Source: Emcibacter sp.
GTDB lineage: Bacteria > Pseudomonadota > Alphaproteobacteria > Sphingomonadales > Emcibacteraceae
Assembly: GCA_016765435.1 (NCBI GenBank)
Contig: JAESPY010000223.1
Span: 1 to 11,675 of the forward strand
Direction: 5' to 3'
Length of the DNA stretch: 11,675 bases
Below the pieces are notes generated by a model. That model was given only the letters and a program-made list of their open reading frames with translations. It was not told the DNA's origin and made no database searches. Below are positions 1 to 8,078 of the stretch, piece after piece; position 1 is the first letter of the stretch, and every line of letters begins with the position of its first letter. The position numbers and the translations under genes are program-made.

Positions 1-1370
1 ATGAATTCAACGAGATCAGCCTTAAATTTGCCGAACCTACGTCCGACGATGAAATGAATGACCTGATTGCCAAGCAGGGCGAGCTACAGGAAAAGATTGA
101 TGCCGCCGATGCCTGGGACCTGGATGGCCGGGTTGAACTGGCCATGGAAGCCCTGCGCTGTCCGCCAAAGGATTCCGATGTGACGGTCCTGTCCGGGGGC
201 GAGCGTCGCCGGGTAGCCCTATGTCGTTTGCTGTTGGCCAAACCGGAAATTCTGCTGCTTGATGAACCAACCAACCATTTGGATGCGGAATCTGTGGCGT
301 GGCTGGAAAATCACCTGAAAGAATATGCCGGCACTGTCATTCTGGTGACCCATGATCGTTACTTCCTTGATAATGTGGTCAACTGGGTTCTGGAAATTGA
401 CCGGGGCCGGGCGATTCCATATCAGGGCCATTATACCGACTGGCTGGAACAAAAAGAAAAGCGTATCGCTCAGGAAGAAAAAGTCGAAGCGTCGCGCAAG
501 AAAACCATGAAACGGGAACTGGCGTGGATCAGACAATCGCCAAAAGCCCGTCAGGCCAAAAGCAAGGCCCGGATCAATGCCTATGACGATCTGTTGGCGG
601 CGGCACAGGAAGGCCGCAATTCTGATGCCCAGATTCAAATCCCCGTGGGGCCACGTCTTGGTAATGTGGTGATTGAGGCGGAACATCTGTGCAAGGGTTT
701 TGGCGACAAGCTGTTGATTGATGACTTGAACTTCAGACTGCCGCCCGGTGGTATCGTCGGCATTATCGGGGCCAACGGGGCTGGTAAAACAACCCTGTTC
801 AAGGTGATTACCAAACTTGAACAACCGGATTCTGGCTCGCTCAGAGTAGGGGAAACAGTTCTTCTGGGCTATGTGGACCAAAGCCGGGACTCATTGGATG
901 ATAGCAGAACAGTTTGGGAAGAAATTTCTGACGGTCTTGATATTTTCAATTTCAATGGCCGGGAAGTGCATACGCGGGCTTATGTGGGCAACTTTAACTT
1001 TAAAGGCACCGACCAGCAGAAAAAACTGGGTCAGCTCTCCGGCGGGGAACGTAACCGGGTGCATTTGGCGAAAATGTTGCGGACACCTGCTAATGTGTTG
1101 CTGCTCGATGAACCAACCAATGACCTTGATGTGGAAACCTTGAGTGCTTTGGAAGCGGCTCTGGAAGATTTCGCCGGTTGCGCTGTTATCATTTCCCATG
1201 ATCGCTGGTTCCTGAACCGGATCGCCACGCATATCTTGGCCTTTGAAGGCAATTCGGAAGTGGTCTGGTTTGAAGGCAACTATGAGGATTACGACAAAGA
1301 CCGTCACAGAAGACTTGGTGCGGCGGCGGATCGGCCTCATAAGCTGCAGTATAAAAAGCTCACCCGGTAA
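1..1370 (+). CDS. ettA: EttA, energy-dependent translational throttle ABC-F ATPase (5' end outside window)
   Basis: Cytosolic ABC-F protein that binds the ribosomal E site and gates the first elongation steps according to ATP/ADP status (family knowledge). The reading frame is open from base 3 with no start in view; 455 residues are visible. E. coli EttA has about 555, so roughly 100 N-terminal residues, including the first Walker A, are missing. Seen in order: the end of the EttA arm, ABC1 signature LSGGERRRV (from 189), Walker [12 protein letters not shown] (from 249), the charged linker that contacts P-site tRNA (WLEQKEKR to about 595), the ABC2 Walker [10 protein letters not shown] (768-794), signature LSGGERNRV (about 1033) and Walker [12 protein letters not shown] (about 1098). 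The C-terminal tail ending YKKLTR matches EttA rather than other ABC-F paralogues. The ATG at 57 is internal, not a start. The gene stops with TAA, then a hairpin terminator. Confidence 0.95.
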   Translation, partial: EFNEISLKFAEPTSDDEMNDLIAKQGELQEKIDAADAWDLDGRVELAMEALRCPPKDSDVTVLSGGERRRVALCRLLLAKPEILLLDEPTNHLDAESVAWLENHLKEYAGTVILVTHDRYFLDNVVNWVLEIDRGRAIPYQGHYTDWLEQKEKRIAQEEKVEASRKKTMKRELAWIRQSPKARQAKSKARINAYDDLLAAAQEGRNSDAQIQIPVGPRLGNVVIEAEHLCKGFGDKLLIDDLNFRLPPGGIVGIIGANGAGKTTLFKVITKLEQPDSGSLRVGETVLLGYVDQSRDSLDDSRTVWEEISDGLDIFNFNGREVHTRAYVGNFNFKGTDQQKKLGQLSGGERNRVHLAKMLRTPANVLLLDEPTNDLDVETLSALEAALEDFAGCAVIISHDRWFLNRIATHILAFEGNSEVVWFEGNYEDYDKDRHRRLGAAADRPHKLQYKKLTR

Positions 1371-1408
1371 TTTAAAGACAGGTAAGTTAAAGATCCAGAA
1401 ATTAAAGA

Positions 1409-1437
1409 AAAGGTCAGAGGCATTGCTTCTGACCTTT
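1409..1437. terminator. Bidirectional hairpin terminator between convergent ettA and mlaA
   Basis: A 13 bp stem (1409-1421 with 1425-1437, one G-U pair) closes a 3-base loop ATT. The + strand continues into CTTATT after TTT. The - strand reads from the stem into a run rich in T (TTTTCTTTAATTT), the better U-tract. It lies 38 bases after the ettA stop and 4 bases beyond the mlaA stop, so it can serve both convergent genes. Termination is inferred from structure only. Confidence 0.75.
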
Positions 1438-1441
1438 CTTA

Positions 1442-2275
1442 TTAGAAGTCTTCGTCGTCAAAATCTTCATCGAACAAATCATCATCGGCGTTAATGTCGA
1501 GCACGCCGTTATTGATGTCATAGTTCCGTAATTGACGATAAGCACTACGGATGGTGGCATAAAAGTCCGTGGACGATTTGCCTAGGTCATCCAGCGTTTC
1601 CAGATTTTCTTCCCGGTAAATCAGACCGCGCAGGGCAAGACGACCATAGCGCACATAGGTCCAGCCTTCATGGCTGAGCCACAGGCTGACCGGATCATAA
1701 AAGAAATCAACCACAAAGCCGGAAAGGTCCCGAGCATTGGACGGCCCAAGGATGGGCAACATGATATAGGGGCCTTCGCTAAAGCCCCAGACGGCAAATG
1801 TTTCGCCGAAATCTTCGCTGTGATGTTCAATGCCCCAATAGGTGGCTGTATCTAACATTCCCAGCAAACCAAAGGTGCTGTTGATCAGAAAACGGGTCAG
1901 GGTTGTCCCCGCGCGGGAGGGCTCACCCTGTAGAACATCATTGACAAAGGTTACAGGCTCGCGCCAGTTATTGACAAAATTTGAAATGCCCTTGCGGATA
2001 TCCGGTGGGCCAAACTGTCGGTAAAAACGAGCGGCAGGTTCCAGCAGGATATCATCGAACCCTTGATTGAAAGAGAAAATCGCCCGGTTCATTGGCTCCA
2101 GTGGATCATTGGCTCCCAGATAGGCGGAAAGGGCCTGCGGGTCAGAAGCGGGCGGACGTTTCGCGCAGCCTGCGGCGGATAGTAACGTGACAGACAAAAG
2201 TATCACGGCAATCTTTCGACAGGAAAACCCGGGCTTCAGGGAAAATATACCGCGTAATGCACGGACAAATATCAT
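1442..2275 (-). CDS. mlaA: MlaA/VacJ family outer-membrane lipoprotein
   Basis: MlaA forms a ring in the inner leaflet of the outer membrane and removes mislocalised phospholipids from the outer leaflet, passing them to periplasmic MlaC (family knowledge). I chose the ATG at 2275 (277 residues): it follows GAAAGA at about 6 bases, and the signal peptide then has normal length. It has a basic N-terminus, hydrophobic KIAVILLSVTLL and lipobox SAAGC with Cys37 as lipidation site. The family motif DPLEPMNR is at residues 57-64, followed by the INSTFGLLGMLD region and the YIMLPILGPS segment typical of VacJ. The frame is open upstream to 2344, but that adds 23 residues ahead of a complete signal peptide. 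The last 18 residues contain 11 Asp/Glu, an unusually acidic tail. No mlaC or other mla gene is in view. Confidence 0.92.
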   Translation of the reverse strand: MIFVRALRGIFSLKPGFSCRKIAVILLSVTLLSAAGCAKRPPASDPQALSAYLGANDPLEPMNRAIFSFNQGFDDILLEPAARFYRQFGPPDIRKGISNFVNNWREPVTFVNDVLQGEPSRAGTTLTRFLINSTFGLLGMLDTATYWGIEHHSEDFGETFAVWGFSEGPYIMLPILGPSNARDLSGFVVDFFYDPVSLWLSHEGWTYVRYGRLALRGLIYREENLETLDDLGKSSTDFYATIRSAYRQLRNYDINNGVLDINADDDLFDEDFDDEDF

Positions 2276-2307
2276 AAAAAATCTTTCAGAATATACATAT
2301 AAATAAA

Positions 2308-2336
2308 GTTGTAATGGACATGTTAACCATTTGCAA
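2308..2336 (-). promoter_or_regulatory. Candidate sigma-70-like promoter for mlaA
   Basis: On the - strand TTGCAA (2336-2331) is followed after 17 bases by TACAAC (2313-2308). Each has two mismatches to consensus. A transcript would start near 2301 and leave a leader of about 26 bases before the mlaA ATG. In AT-rich sequence such matches arise by chance, so this is tentative. Confidence 0.3.
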
Positions 2337-2377
2337 GGGACCATAGCCTGTAAATAATCACAAAAGCGTTAATTTCA

Positions 2378-2433
2378 AATCTTTACTTTATATAAATATA
2401 TCTTTATATATATCTTTATATAAAGTAAAGATT
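2378..2433. promoter_or_regulatory. Operator-like 19 bp perfect inverted repeat upstream of the methionine operon
   Basis: Bases 2378-2396 and 2415-2433 are exact reverse complements of each other (19 of 19), separated by 18 AT-rich bases. The unit CTTTATATA occurs three times (from 2386, 2402 and 2414). The third lies in the perfect 12 bp palindrome CTTTATATAAAG (2414-2425). A second near-palindrome, TATAAATATATCTTTATA (2391-2408), has one mismatched pair. Short AT-rich dyads of this kind are typical ArsR-family operators, and this one lies 25 bases before the regulator's ATG, so autoregulation of the whole operon is the natural reading. Several TATAAA/TATATA stretches inside it could be the -10 element, so bound repressor would block polymerase. 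With no GC in the loop and no T-run after it, it is a poor terminator. Confidence 0.65.
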
Positions 2434-2458
2434 GGGAAATCAAAGTAGTAGTAGTGTT

Positions 2459-3397
2459 ATGGAAATTGCTTTTGACAGAATGTTAAATGCGTTGAAGGCT
2501 GTGGGCGAAGAAACCCGCCTGCGCATATTGGCCCTGTTTCAGACAGGGGAACTGACAGTGACGGAACTGGTGACCATATTGCGCCAGAGCCAGCCAAGGG
2601 TATCCCGCCATTTGCGGCTATTGTGTGAAGCGGGTCTGCTGGAGCGTTACCGGGAAGGCACATGGATTTTTTACCGTCTGGCCGAAGGCGGTCCCGAAGG
2701 TGACCTTGCCCGTGCCATTATGAAATATATTCCTTTTTCCGAGCAGATTTTACAGCATGACAGCGAACGTCTGGCGGAAATAAAGGAAGAGCGCAAGGGA
2801 AAAGCCAGCCGTTATTTCAAAGAAAATGCCGCAGACTGGGACCGCATCCGGTCGCTTTATATCTCGGAAGGGGATGTGGAGAAAATTCTACTGGAGATCA
2901 CCTCGGACATGAAAATCCATGATTTTCTGGATGTGGGAACCGGAACAGGCCGCATATTAGAGGTGTTTGCGGACCGCATTGGCCGGGGAACCGGCATTGA
3001 TTTGAGCCGGGAAATGCTCAGCATCGCCCGGGTTAATCTGGAACGGGCACAACTTCATAATTGTCAGGTGCGTCAGGGGGATATGTATGACCTTGCGCTG
3101 GCCAGTGGTTCCATGGACCTTATTCTCATCCATCAGGTTTTGCATTTCGCCGATGATCCCAGTGCGGCCTTACGCGAAACCAGTCGTCTGTTGCGGCAGA
3201 ATGGCCGGGTTATTGTGGTCGATTTTGCGCCCCATAAACTGGAATATCTGCGCGATGATCAGGCCCACCACCGTCTTGGCTTTAAGGATGAAGAGGTGAT
3301 CGGCTGGCTCGATAAAGTCGGGCTAAAAAGCGACCCGGCTATGCATCTGGAGGGGAAAGAACTGGACCTGTCCATATGGGTTGCCAATAAAATTTAA
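2459..3397 (+). CDS. ArsR-family HTH regulator fused to a class I SAM-dependent methyltransferase domain
   Basis: Residues 5-75 form an ArsR-type winged helix: ETRLRILALF, then recognition helix SQPRVSRHLRLLCEAG (44-59) and wing ERYREGTWIFYRL. Where metal sensors such as ArsR/SmtB carry ELCVCDL, this protein has ELTVTEL, so the cysteine metal site is absent. After a charged helical linker (about 95-120) comes a Rossmann methyltransferase fold with motif I DVGTGTG (158-164) and acidic GID (Asp181). It heads metF and the metH genes, only 20 bases before metF, so the likely role is sensing SAM or S-adenosylhomocysteine and repressing methionine synthesis; this is inference. The ATG at 2459 (312 residues) fits the family N-terminus (FDRMLNALKA), though no clear Shine-Dalgarno precedes it. 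A TTG at 2432 overlaps the operator and an ATG at 2480 is possible. Catalysis is not excluded. Confidence 0.88.
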   Translation: MEIAFDRMLNALKAVGEETRLRILALFQTGELTVTELVTILRQSQPRVSRHLRLLCEAGLLERYREGTWIFYRLAEGGPEGDLARAIMKYIPFSEQILQHDSERLAEIKEERKGKASRYFKENAADWDRIRSLYISEGDVEKILLEITSDMKIHDFLDVGTGTGRILEVFADRIGRGTGIDLSREMLSIARVNLERAQLHNCQVRQGDMYDLALASGSMDLILIHQVLHFADDPSAALRETSRLLRQNGRVIVVDFAPHKLEYLRDDQAHHRLGFKDEEVIGWLDKVGLKSDPAMHLEGKELDLSIWVANKI

Positions 3398-3417
3398 TTA
3401 TTTAACGAGTATATATT

Positions 3418-4344
3418 GTGCCTGAAATTATAAATGAAACGACAAAATCTGGTCGCTTAGCGCCCAGTCTTTTTGCTACACCGGCTAAAGACCTTAAAGT
3501 CTCTTTCGAATTTTTTCCGCCGAAAACGGACAAGATGGAGGAAGCCCTGTGGACCAGCGTTCGCAAATTGGCACCTCTAAACCCTGAAATGGTTTCTGTC
3601 ACTTATGGGGCCGGGGGCAGCACGCGAGAGCGGACCCATTCCACCATTGCCCGTATCCTGAAAGAAACGGACCTTGTCCCGGCAGCGCATCTGACCTGTG
3701 TGGCGGCATCGCGCGGCGAGATTGATGATATCGCTCGTGAATATTGGGACATGGGGGTCCGGCATATTGTCGCCCTGCGGGGGGATATGCCAACCATAGG
3801 TGCAGCTTATGCCCCGAACCCGGATGGTTATGTCAATGCGGCCGATCTGGTGGCAGGTTTAAAGAAGATTGGTGATTTCCGTCTGTCGGTTGCGGCCTAT
3901 CCTGAAAGCCACCCGGATTCTGTCGATCAGCAAGCGGATATTGATAATTTAAAGCGGAAAATCGATGCGGGGGCTGATCAGGCCATCACCCAGTATTTCT
4001 TTGATGTGGATATGTATTTCCGTTTCATGGACAAGGTTTTGGCGGCTGGAATTACAGTGCCGGTCATTCCGGGGATCATGCCCATGACCAATTTTTCTCA
4101 GGCAAAGAATTTTTCCGCCCGTTGCGGCACTAGTATCCCCAAATGGCTGGAAAGTCTGTTTGAGGGGCTTGACGATCGCCCGGAAATCCGGCGTCACGTG
4201 GCGGCGACAGTCGCGGCGGAGCAATGTATGCGGCTTTATCAGGGCGGGGTGAAGAATTTCCATTTTTATACCCTGAACCGGTCCGAGTTGACCACCACCA
4301 TATGTCATTTTCTGGGCGTCAGACCAGAGGGAGTAAGCAAATGA
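3418..4344 (+). CDS. metF: 5,10-methylenetetrahydrofolate reductase
   Basis: FAD-dependent cytosolic enzyme reducing 5,10-methylene-THF to 5-methyl-THF, the methyl donor for methionine synthase. The 308-residue product is close to E. coli MetF (296). Seen: FEFFPPKT with the catalytic Glu (Glu31), [23 protein letters not shown] with the flavin-tuning Asp (Asp123), YPESHPDS, and the folate-side strand [12 protein letters not shown], ending in the expected FHFYTLNR segment. The start is GTG at 3418: an in-frame stop at 3403-3405 lies just upstream and the next in-frame Met is about 40 residues in, past the conserved FEFFPP motif. ACGAG about 9 bases before the GTG is a weak ribosome site. The TGA stop overlaps the next gene's ATG (ATGA at 4341-4344), implying translational coupling. 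Confidence 0.96.
   Translation: MPEIINETTKSGRLAPSLFATPAKDLKVSFEFFPPKTDKMEEALWTSVRKLAPLNPEMVSVTYGAGGSTRERTHSTIARILKETDLVPAAHLTCVAASRGEIDDIAREYWDMGVRHIVALRGDMPTIGAAYAPNPDGYVNAADLVAGLKKIGDFRLSVAAYPESHPDSVDQQADIDNLKRKIDAGADQAITQYFFDVDMYFRFMDKVLAAGITVPVIPGIMPMTNFSQAKNFSARCGTSIPKWLESLFEGLDDRPEIRRHVAATVAAEQCMRLYQGGVKNFHFYTLNRSELTTTICHFLGVRPEGVSK
4327..4333 (+). promoter_or_regulatory. Strong Shine-Dalgarno for the homocysteine methyltransferase module
   Basis: GAGGGAG lies 7 bases before the ATG at 4341, inside the 3' end of metF. It fixes the start at 4341, giving a protein that begins [10 protein letters not shown], and rules out longer in-frame extensions back to 4224. Confidence 0.7.
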
Positions 4345-5392
4345 GCGAAATATTGAAAGAGGCGTTAAAAAACCGGATATTGGTTCTGGACGGGGCCATG
4401 GGCACCATGATTCAGCGGCATAAATTTACCGAGGCGGATTATCGCGGCACGCGTTTCGCCGACTGGTCACAAGATGTGAAGGGCAATAACGATCTTCTCA
4501 CCCTGACCCAGCCGGACGTCATTCAGGATATTCACCGTCAGTATTATGCCGCCGGGGCCGATATGGTGGAAACCAACACCTTTAATTCCACCCGCGTTTC
4601 ACAGGCCGATTACGGCATGGAGGAACTGGCCTATGAATTGAACAAGCAAGGTGCCGCTATCGCCCGCGAGGTCGCCGATGAATTCACCGCAGCAGAGCCG
4701 GACAAGCCGCGCTTTGTGGTTGGCACGCTTGGCCCCACAAGCCGCACTGCGTCCCTGTCGCCGGATGTGAATAATCCGGCTTTTCGCAATGTGACTTTTG
4801 ACGAACTGGTGGAAAATTATATCGAAGCCACCAAAGGATTGATCGACGGCGGGGCGGATCTTATTATGATTGAAACCATTTTTGATACCCTGAATGCCAA
4901 GGCGGCGATTTTTGCTATCAACAAGACCTTCGCCGATGTGGGCAAGGAACTGCCCGTGATGATTTCAGGCACCATAACAGATGCGTCCGGCCGGACATTG
5001 TCCGGGCAAACCGCAGAAGCCTTTTGGTATTCGGTGCGCCATGCCAATCGATCAGTATCGGCTTTAATTGTGCGCTGGGGGCCAAAGACCTGCGTCAGCA
5101 TATTGTGTCGGTGTCAAAGATTGCCGATACGGGCGTTTCGGCGCATCCCAATGCGGGATTGCCCAATGAAATGGGTGAATATGAAGAAAGCCCCGATGAA
5201 ATGTCTACCCAGTTAAAAGAATGGGCGGAGAGCGGCCTGTTGAATATCGTTGGCGGCTGTTGTGGGACGGAACCGGCCCATATCAAGGCCATCGCCGATG
5301 CCGTATCGGGGGTTGCTCCCCGCAAAATACCGGAGACCGACCGCCATATGCGCCTGTCGGGTCTTGAACCATTTGAGGTAATCCAGAAATGA
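4341..5392 (+). CDS. Homocysteine S-methyltransferase module of split methionine synthase, interrupted by a one-base frameshift
   Basis: Equivalent to the N-terminal homocysteine-binding (beta/alpha)8 barrel of MetH, about 350 residues if the frame is restored. The first frame (4341 to about 5048) shows [47 protein letters not shown] and [21 protein letters not shown]. At 5049 homology moves to another frame, which continues [28 protein letters not shown] and [14 protein letters not shown]. The zinc-binding, homocysteine-activating cysteines (codons at 5069, 5258 and 5261) all lie after the shift. As written, the product would be 291 residues, ending at 5216 with an unrelated tail and no zinc site. 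One extra base restores a continuous [13 protein letters not shown]. The rest of the gene shows no decay, so a sequencing error or a very recent lesion is likelier than an old pseudogene. The TGA overlaps the next ATG (ATGA). Confidence 0.88.
5046..5053 (+). other. Frameshift site in the homocysteine methyltransferase module
   Basis: Sequence AATCGATC. Upstream frame: SVRHAN ending with AAT at 5046-5048. Downstream frame: ISIGFNC starting with ATC at 5051. The two bases CG between them are one short of a codon; AATCCGATC would give N-P-I, matching the usual Pro-Leu/Ile-Ser-Ile-Gly of MetH. No slippery heptamer or long homopolymer is present here. Confidence 0.85.
5375..5379 (+). promoter_or_regulatory. 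Shine-Dalgarno for metH, inside the end of the preceding gene
   Basis: GAGGT lies 9 bases before the ATG at 5389. With the ATGA overlap it shows that the second methionine synthase part is translated from its own start and not as a read-through of the first. Confidence 0.65.
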
Positions 5393-8037
5393 AAAACCCA
5401 AAAATAAAGAAAAGTGCGATTTTTATAAATGTCGGGGAACGCACCAATGTCACCGGCTCGGCCAAATTCAAAAAGCTGATCCTGAATGATGATTTTCCTG
5501 CCGCTCTCGCCGTGGCCCGTCAACAGGTGGAAGCCGGGGCGCAGATCATTGACGTTAATATGGATGAGGCAATGCTCGACAGTGAGCAGGCCATGGTCAC
5601 ATTCCTCAACCTGATTGCGTCCGAGCCGGATATCTCCCGGGTGCCCGTGATGATCGACAGCTCTAAATGGTCCGTGATCGAGGCCGGCCTGAAATGCGTG
5701 CAGGGCAAGGCCGTGGTCAATAGTATTTCCATGAAGGAAGGCAAAGAAAACTTCATTGCCCAAGCCAAGTTAATCCGGGATTACGGGGCCGCCGCCGTGG
5801 TCATGGCCTTTGATGAAAAGGGTCAGGCGGACAGCTTGGAACGGAAAGTGGAAATCTGCACCAAGTCCTATGATGTTTTGGTCAATGAGGTCGGTTTCCC
5901 ACCGGAAGATATTATCTTTGACCCCAATATTTTTGCCGTTGCCACGGGGATCGAGGAACATAATAATTACGGCGTCGATTTCATTGAAGCGACCCGCATC
6001 ATCAAGGCAACTTTGCCCTATGTCCATGTGTCGGGCGGGGTCAGTAATGTGTCCTTCTCTTTCCGGGGCAATAACCTGGTGCGAGAAGCCATGCATAGCG
6101 TATTTCTTTATCATGCCATCAATGCGGGCATGGATATGGGTATCGTTAATGCGGGGTTGATTACGGTTTATTCGGAAATCCCCAAAGACCTACGCGAGCG
6201 GGTGGAAGATGTGATCCTCAACCGCCGGGATGACGCCACCGATCGTTTGTTGGAGATCGCCGAGCAATTCCGGGGCGAAAAAGGCATCCAGATCAAGGAA
6301 GATTTGAGCTGGCGTGAGGCCCCGGTGGCAGAACGTCTGTCTCATTCATTGGTCAAGGGCATCACCGCCTTTATCGAAGAAGATACCGAAGAAGCCCGTC
6401 AGGAATACGATCTGGCCTTAGAAGTTATCGAAGGCCCGTTGATGGATGGCATGAATGTGGTTGGCGACCTGTTTGGGTCCGGTCAGATGTTCCTGCCGCA
6501 GGTGGTAAAATCGGCGCGGGTGATGAAACAGTCCGTGGCCTATCTTATGCCGTTCATTGAGGCCGAAAAAGCCAAATCCGGTGGCATCATCACCAAGGGT
6601 AAAATCCTGATGGCCACGGTCAAGGGCGATGTCCATGACATTGGCAAGAATATCGTCGGTGTTGTATTGCAATGTAATAATTACGAAATTGTCGATCTTG
6701 GCGTCATGGTGTCTTATGACAAAATCCTGAAAACCGCCCGAGAAGAAAAGGTTGATATCATTGGGCTGTCGGGCCTGATCACGCCTTCTCTGGAGGAAAT
6801 GGCACAGGTGGCCAGCGAAATGCAGCGCGAAAACTTTAATATTCCGGTGATGATTGGCGGGGCAACCACGTCAAAAATCCATACAGCGGTAAAGATCGCG
6901 CCCCATTATGATCATCCGGTAATTCATGTCTTGGATGCTTCGCGGGCGGTGGGCGTTGCCAGTAACCTGCTCAGTGACACGCGGAAAGAAGATTACGTGG
7001 CGCAGGTTGCCAATGAATATCAGGAAATGCGCGAGCGTCATGCCCGGGGCCGGACAAAACGGGAGCGGGTGACTATTGCCGATTGTCGGGAAAATAAATA
7101 CCCCATCGATTGGGCCGATTATACACCGCCGAGACCTTCTTTCCTTGGGGTAAAATCTTTTGATGATTATGATTTGGGCCAGTTGGTGGACCGGATTGAC
7201 TGGACGCCGTTCTTCCGTACGTGGGAATTGGCGGGAAATTATCCGCGGATTTTAACCGATGAGGTGGTTGGGGAGACGGCAACGGACTTATTCCGGGATG
7301 CGGAAGCCATGCTGAAATCCATTCAGGATGAAAAATGGTTGACGGCGCGGGGCGTTATCGGATTTTGGCCGGCCAACGCCATTGGGGATGATGTTGAAAT
7401 TTATACGGATGAAAGTCGGGATACTATTCTGGATACGGTGCCGTTTCTGCGTCAGCAAACCAAAAAACGGTCCGGGAAACATAATATGTGTCTGGCTGAT
7501 TTCGTCGCGCCGAAAGACAGTGGTAAGGCCGATTATATAGGTGGTTTTGCCGTGACAACAGGCATTGGTATCGAGGAAAAGCTAAAAGAATATAAAGCCA
7601 ACTTTGATGATTATAACGATATTTTGCTGAAGGCCCTTGCCGACCGTCTGGCGGAAGCTTTTGCAGAACATATGCACGAGCGGGTCCGGAAAGAATTATG
7701 GGGCTATGCCGCCGATGAAAGTCTGAGCAATCAGGAATTAATCAAGGAGAAATACCAAGGCATTCGTCCGGCTCCCGGTTATCCGGCTTGCCCGGATCAT
7801 ACGACTAAACCCAGCCTGTTCAAGCTGTTAGATGTGGAGCAGAACGCGGGCATTACGCTGACCGATAGCATGGCTATGTTGCCAACTGCTGCTGTATCAG
7901 GTTATTATTTCGGTCATCCGAAAAGCCAATATTTCGGCATCGGTAAAATTGATGAGGACCAGTTAGAGGATTACGCCCGCCGCCGGGGTGTCGAGTTAGA
8001 CGTGGCCAGACGCTGGCTCGCCAGTAATATTATTTAG
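5389..8037 (+). CDS. metH: Cobalamin-dependent methionine synthase, folate/B12/activation modules (split MetH, large part)
   Basis: This 882-residue protein carries the last three modules of MetH and lacks the homocysteine barrel, which the preceding gene encodes. Residues about 10-265 are the methyl-THF (pterin-binding) barrel, starting [13 protein letters not shown]. About 280-395 is the helical cobalamin cap. About 403-540 is the B12-binding Rossmann domain with DVHDIGKN: His416 is the lower cobalt ligand, Asp414 and Ser467 (GLSGLITPS) complete the ligand triad, followed by GGATTSK. About 580-865 is the SAM-binding reactivation domain ([28 protein letters not shown] with Arg793, [15 protein letters not shown]). 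Key residues correspond to E. coli MetH shifted by about 342 positions, so nothing is missing from these modules. Retention of the activation domain implies flavodoxin-type reductive reactivation with SAM. It should pair in trans with the homocysteine module; the ATGA overlap supports equal production. Confidence 0.95.
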   Translation: MKNPKIKKSAIFINVGERTNVTGSAKFKKLILNDDFPAALAVARQQVEAGAQIIDVNMDEAMLDSEQAMVTFLNLIASEPDISRVPVMIDSSKWSVIEAGLKCVQGKAVVNSISMKEGKENFIAQAKLIRDYGAAAVVMAFDEKGQADSLERKVEICTKSYDVLVNEVGFPPEDIIFDPNIFAVATGIEEHNNYGVDFIEATRIIKATLPYVHVSGGVSNVSFSFRGNNLVREAMHSVFLYHAINAGMDMGIVNAGLITVYSEIPKDLRERVEDVILNRRDDATDRLLEIAEQFRGEKGIQIKEDLSWREAPVAERLSHSLVKGITAFIEEDTEEARQEYDLALEVIEGPLMDGMNVVGDLFGSGQMFLPQVVKSARVMKQSVAYLMPFIEAEKAKSGGIITKGKILMATVKGDVHDIGKNIVGVVLQCNNYEIVDLGVMVSYDKILKTAREEKVDIIGLSGLITPSLEEMAQVASEMQRENFNIPVMIGGATTSKIHTAVKIAPHYDHPVIHVLDASRAVGVASNLLSDTRKEDYVAQVANEYQEMRERHARGRTKRERVTIADCRENKYPIDWADYTPPRPSFLGVKSFDDYDLGQLVDRIDWTPFFRTWELAGNYPRILTDEVVGETATDLFRDAEAMLKSIQDEKWLTARGVIGFWPANAIGDDVEIYTDESRDTILDTVPFLRQQTKKRSGKHNMCLADFVAPKDSGKADYIGGFAVTTGIGIEEKLKEYKANFDDYNDILLKALADRLAEAFAEHMHERVRKELWGYAADESLSNQELIKEKYQGIRPAPGYPACPDHTTKPSLFKLLDVEQNAGITLTDSMAMLPTAAVSGYYFGHPKSQYFGIGKIDEDQLEDYARRRGVELDVARRWLASNII

Positions 8038-8069
8038 GTCAGAAATATTTCAGGCCAGAAAAATTGTAT

Positions 8070-8073
8070 AGGA
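8070..8073 (+). promoter_or_regulatory. Shine-Dalgarno deciding the lipoprotein start
   Basis: AGGA lies 5 bases before ATG 8079 and favours that start over the in-frame TTG at 8064, which would place residues MYRIA ahead of a complete signal peptide. Confidence 0.55.
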
Positions 8074-8078
8074 TTGCG

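Noticed and set aside
219..881. 220-codon open frame on the - strand within ettA
   Set aside because: Antisense to well-conserved ABC-F domains, with no recognisable motifs.
2276..2344. Longer MlaA start at 2344
   Set aside because: It adds 23 residues before a complete lipoprotein signal peptide and lacks a good ribosome site; the ATG at 2275 fits better.
2345..2458. SAM or SAH riboswitch before the methionine operon
   Set aside because: The leader is almost pure A/T and shows none of the conserved GC-containing stems of the SAM or SAH riboswitch classes; a protein operator explains the dyad better.
5040..5060. Programmed -1 ribosomal frameshift in the homocysteine methyltransferase gene
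   Set aside because: A -1 shift would join the frames, but no X XXY YYZ slippery heptamer, downstream hairpin or internal Shine-Dalgarno is visible, and single-frame homologues are the norm.
5095..5763. 222-codon open frame on the - strand across the two methionine synthase genes
   Set aside because: It lies antisense to strongly conserved coding sequence on the + strand and its translation resembles no family I know; a shadow frame.
8042..8051. GAAATATTTC palindrome after metH as a terminator or operator
   Set aside because: Only 10 bp, all A/T inside, not extended by flanking bases and with no T-run; expected by chance.
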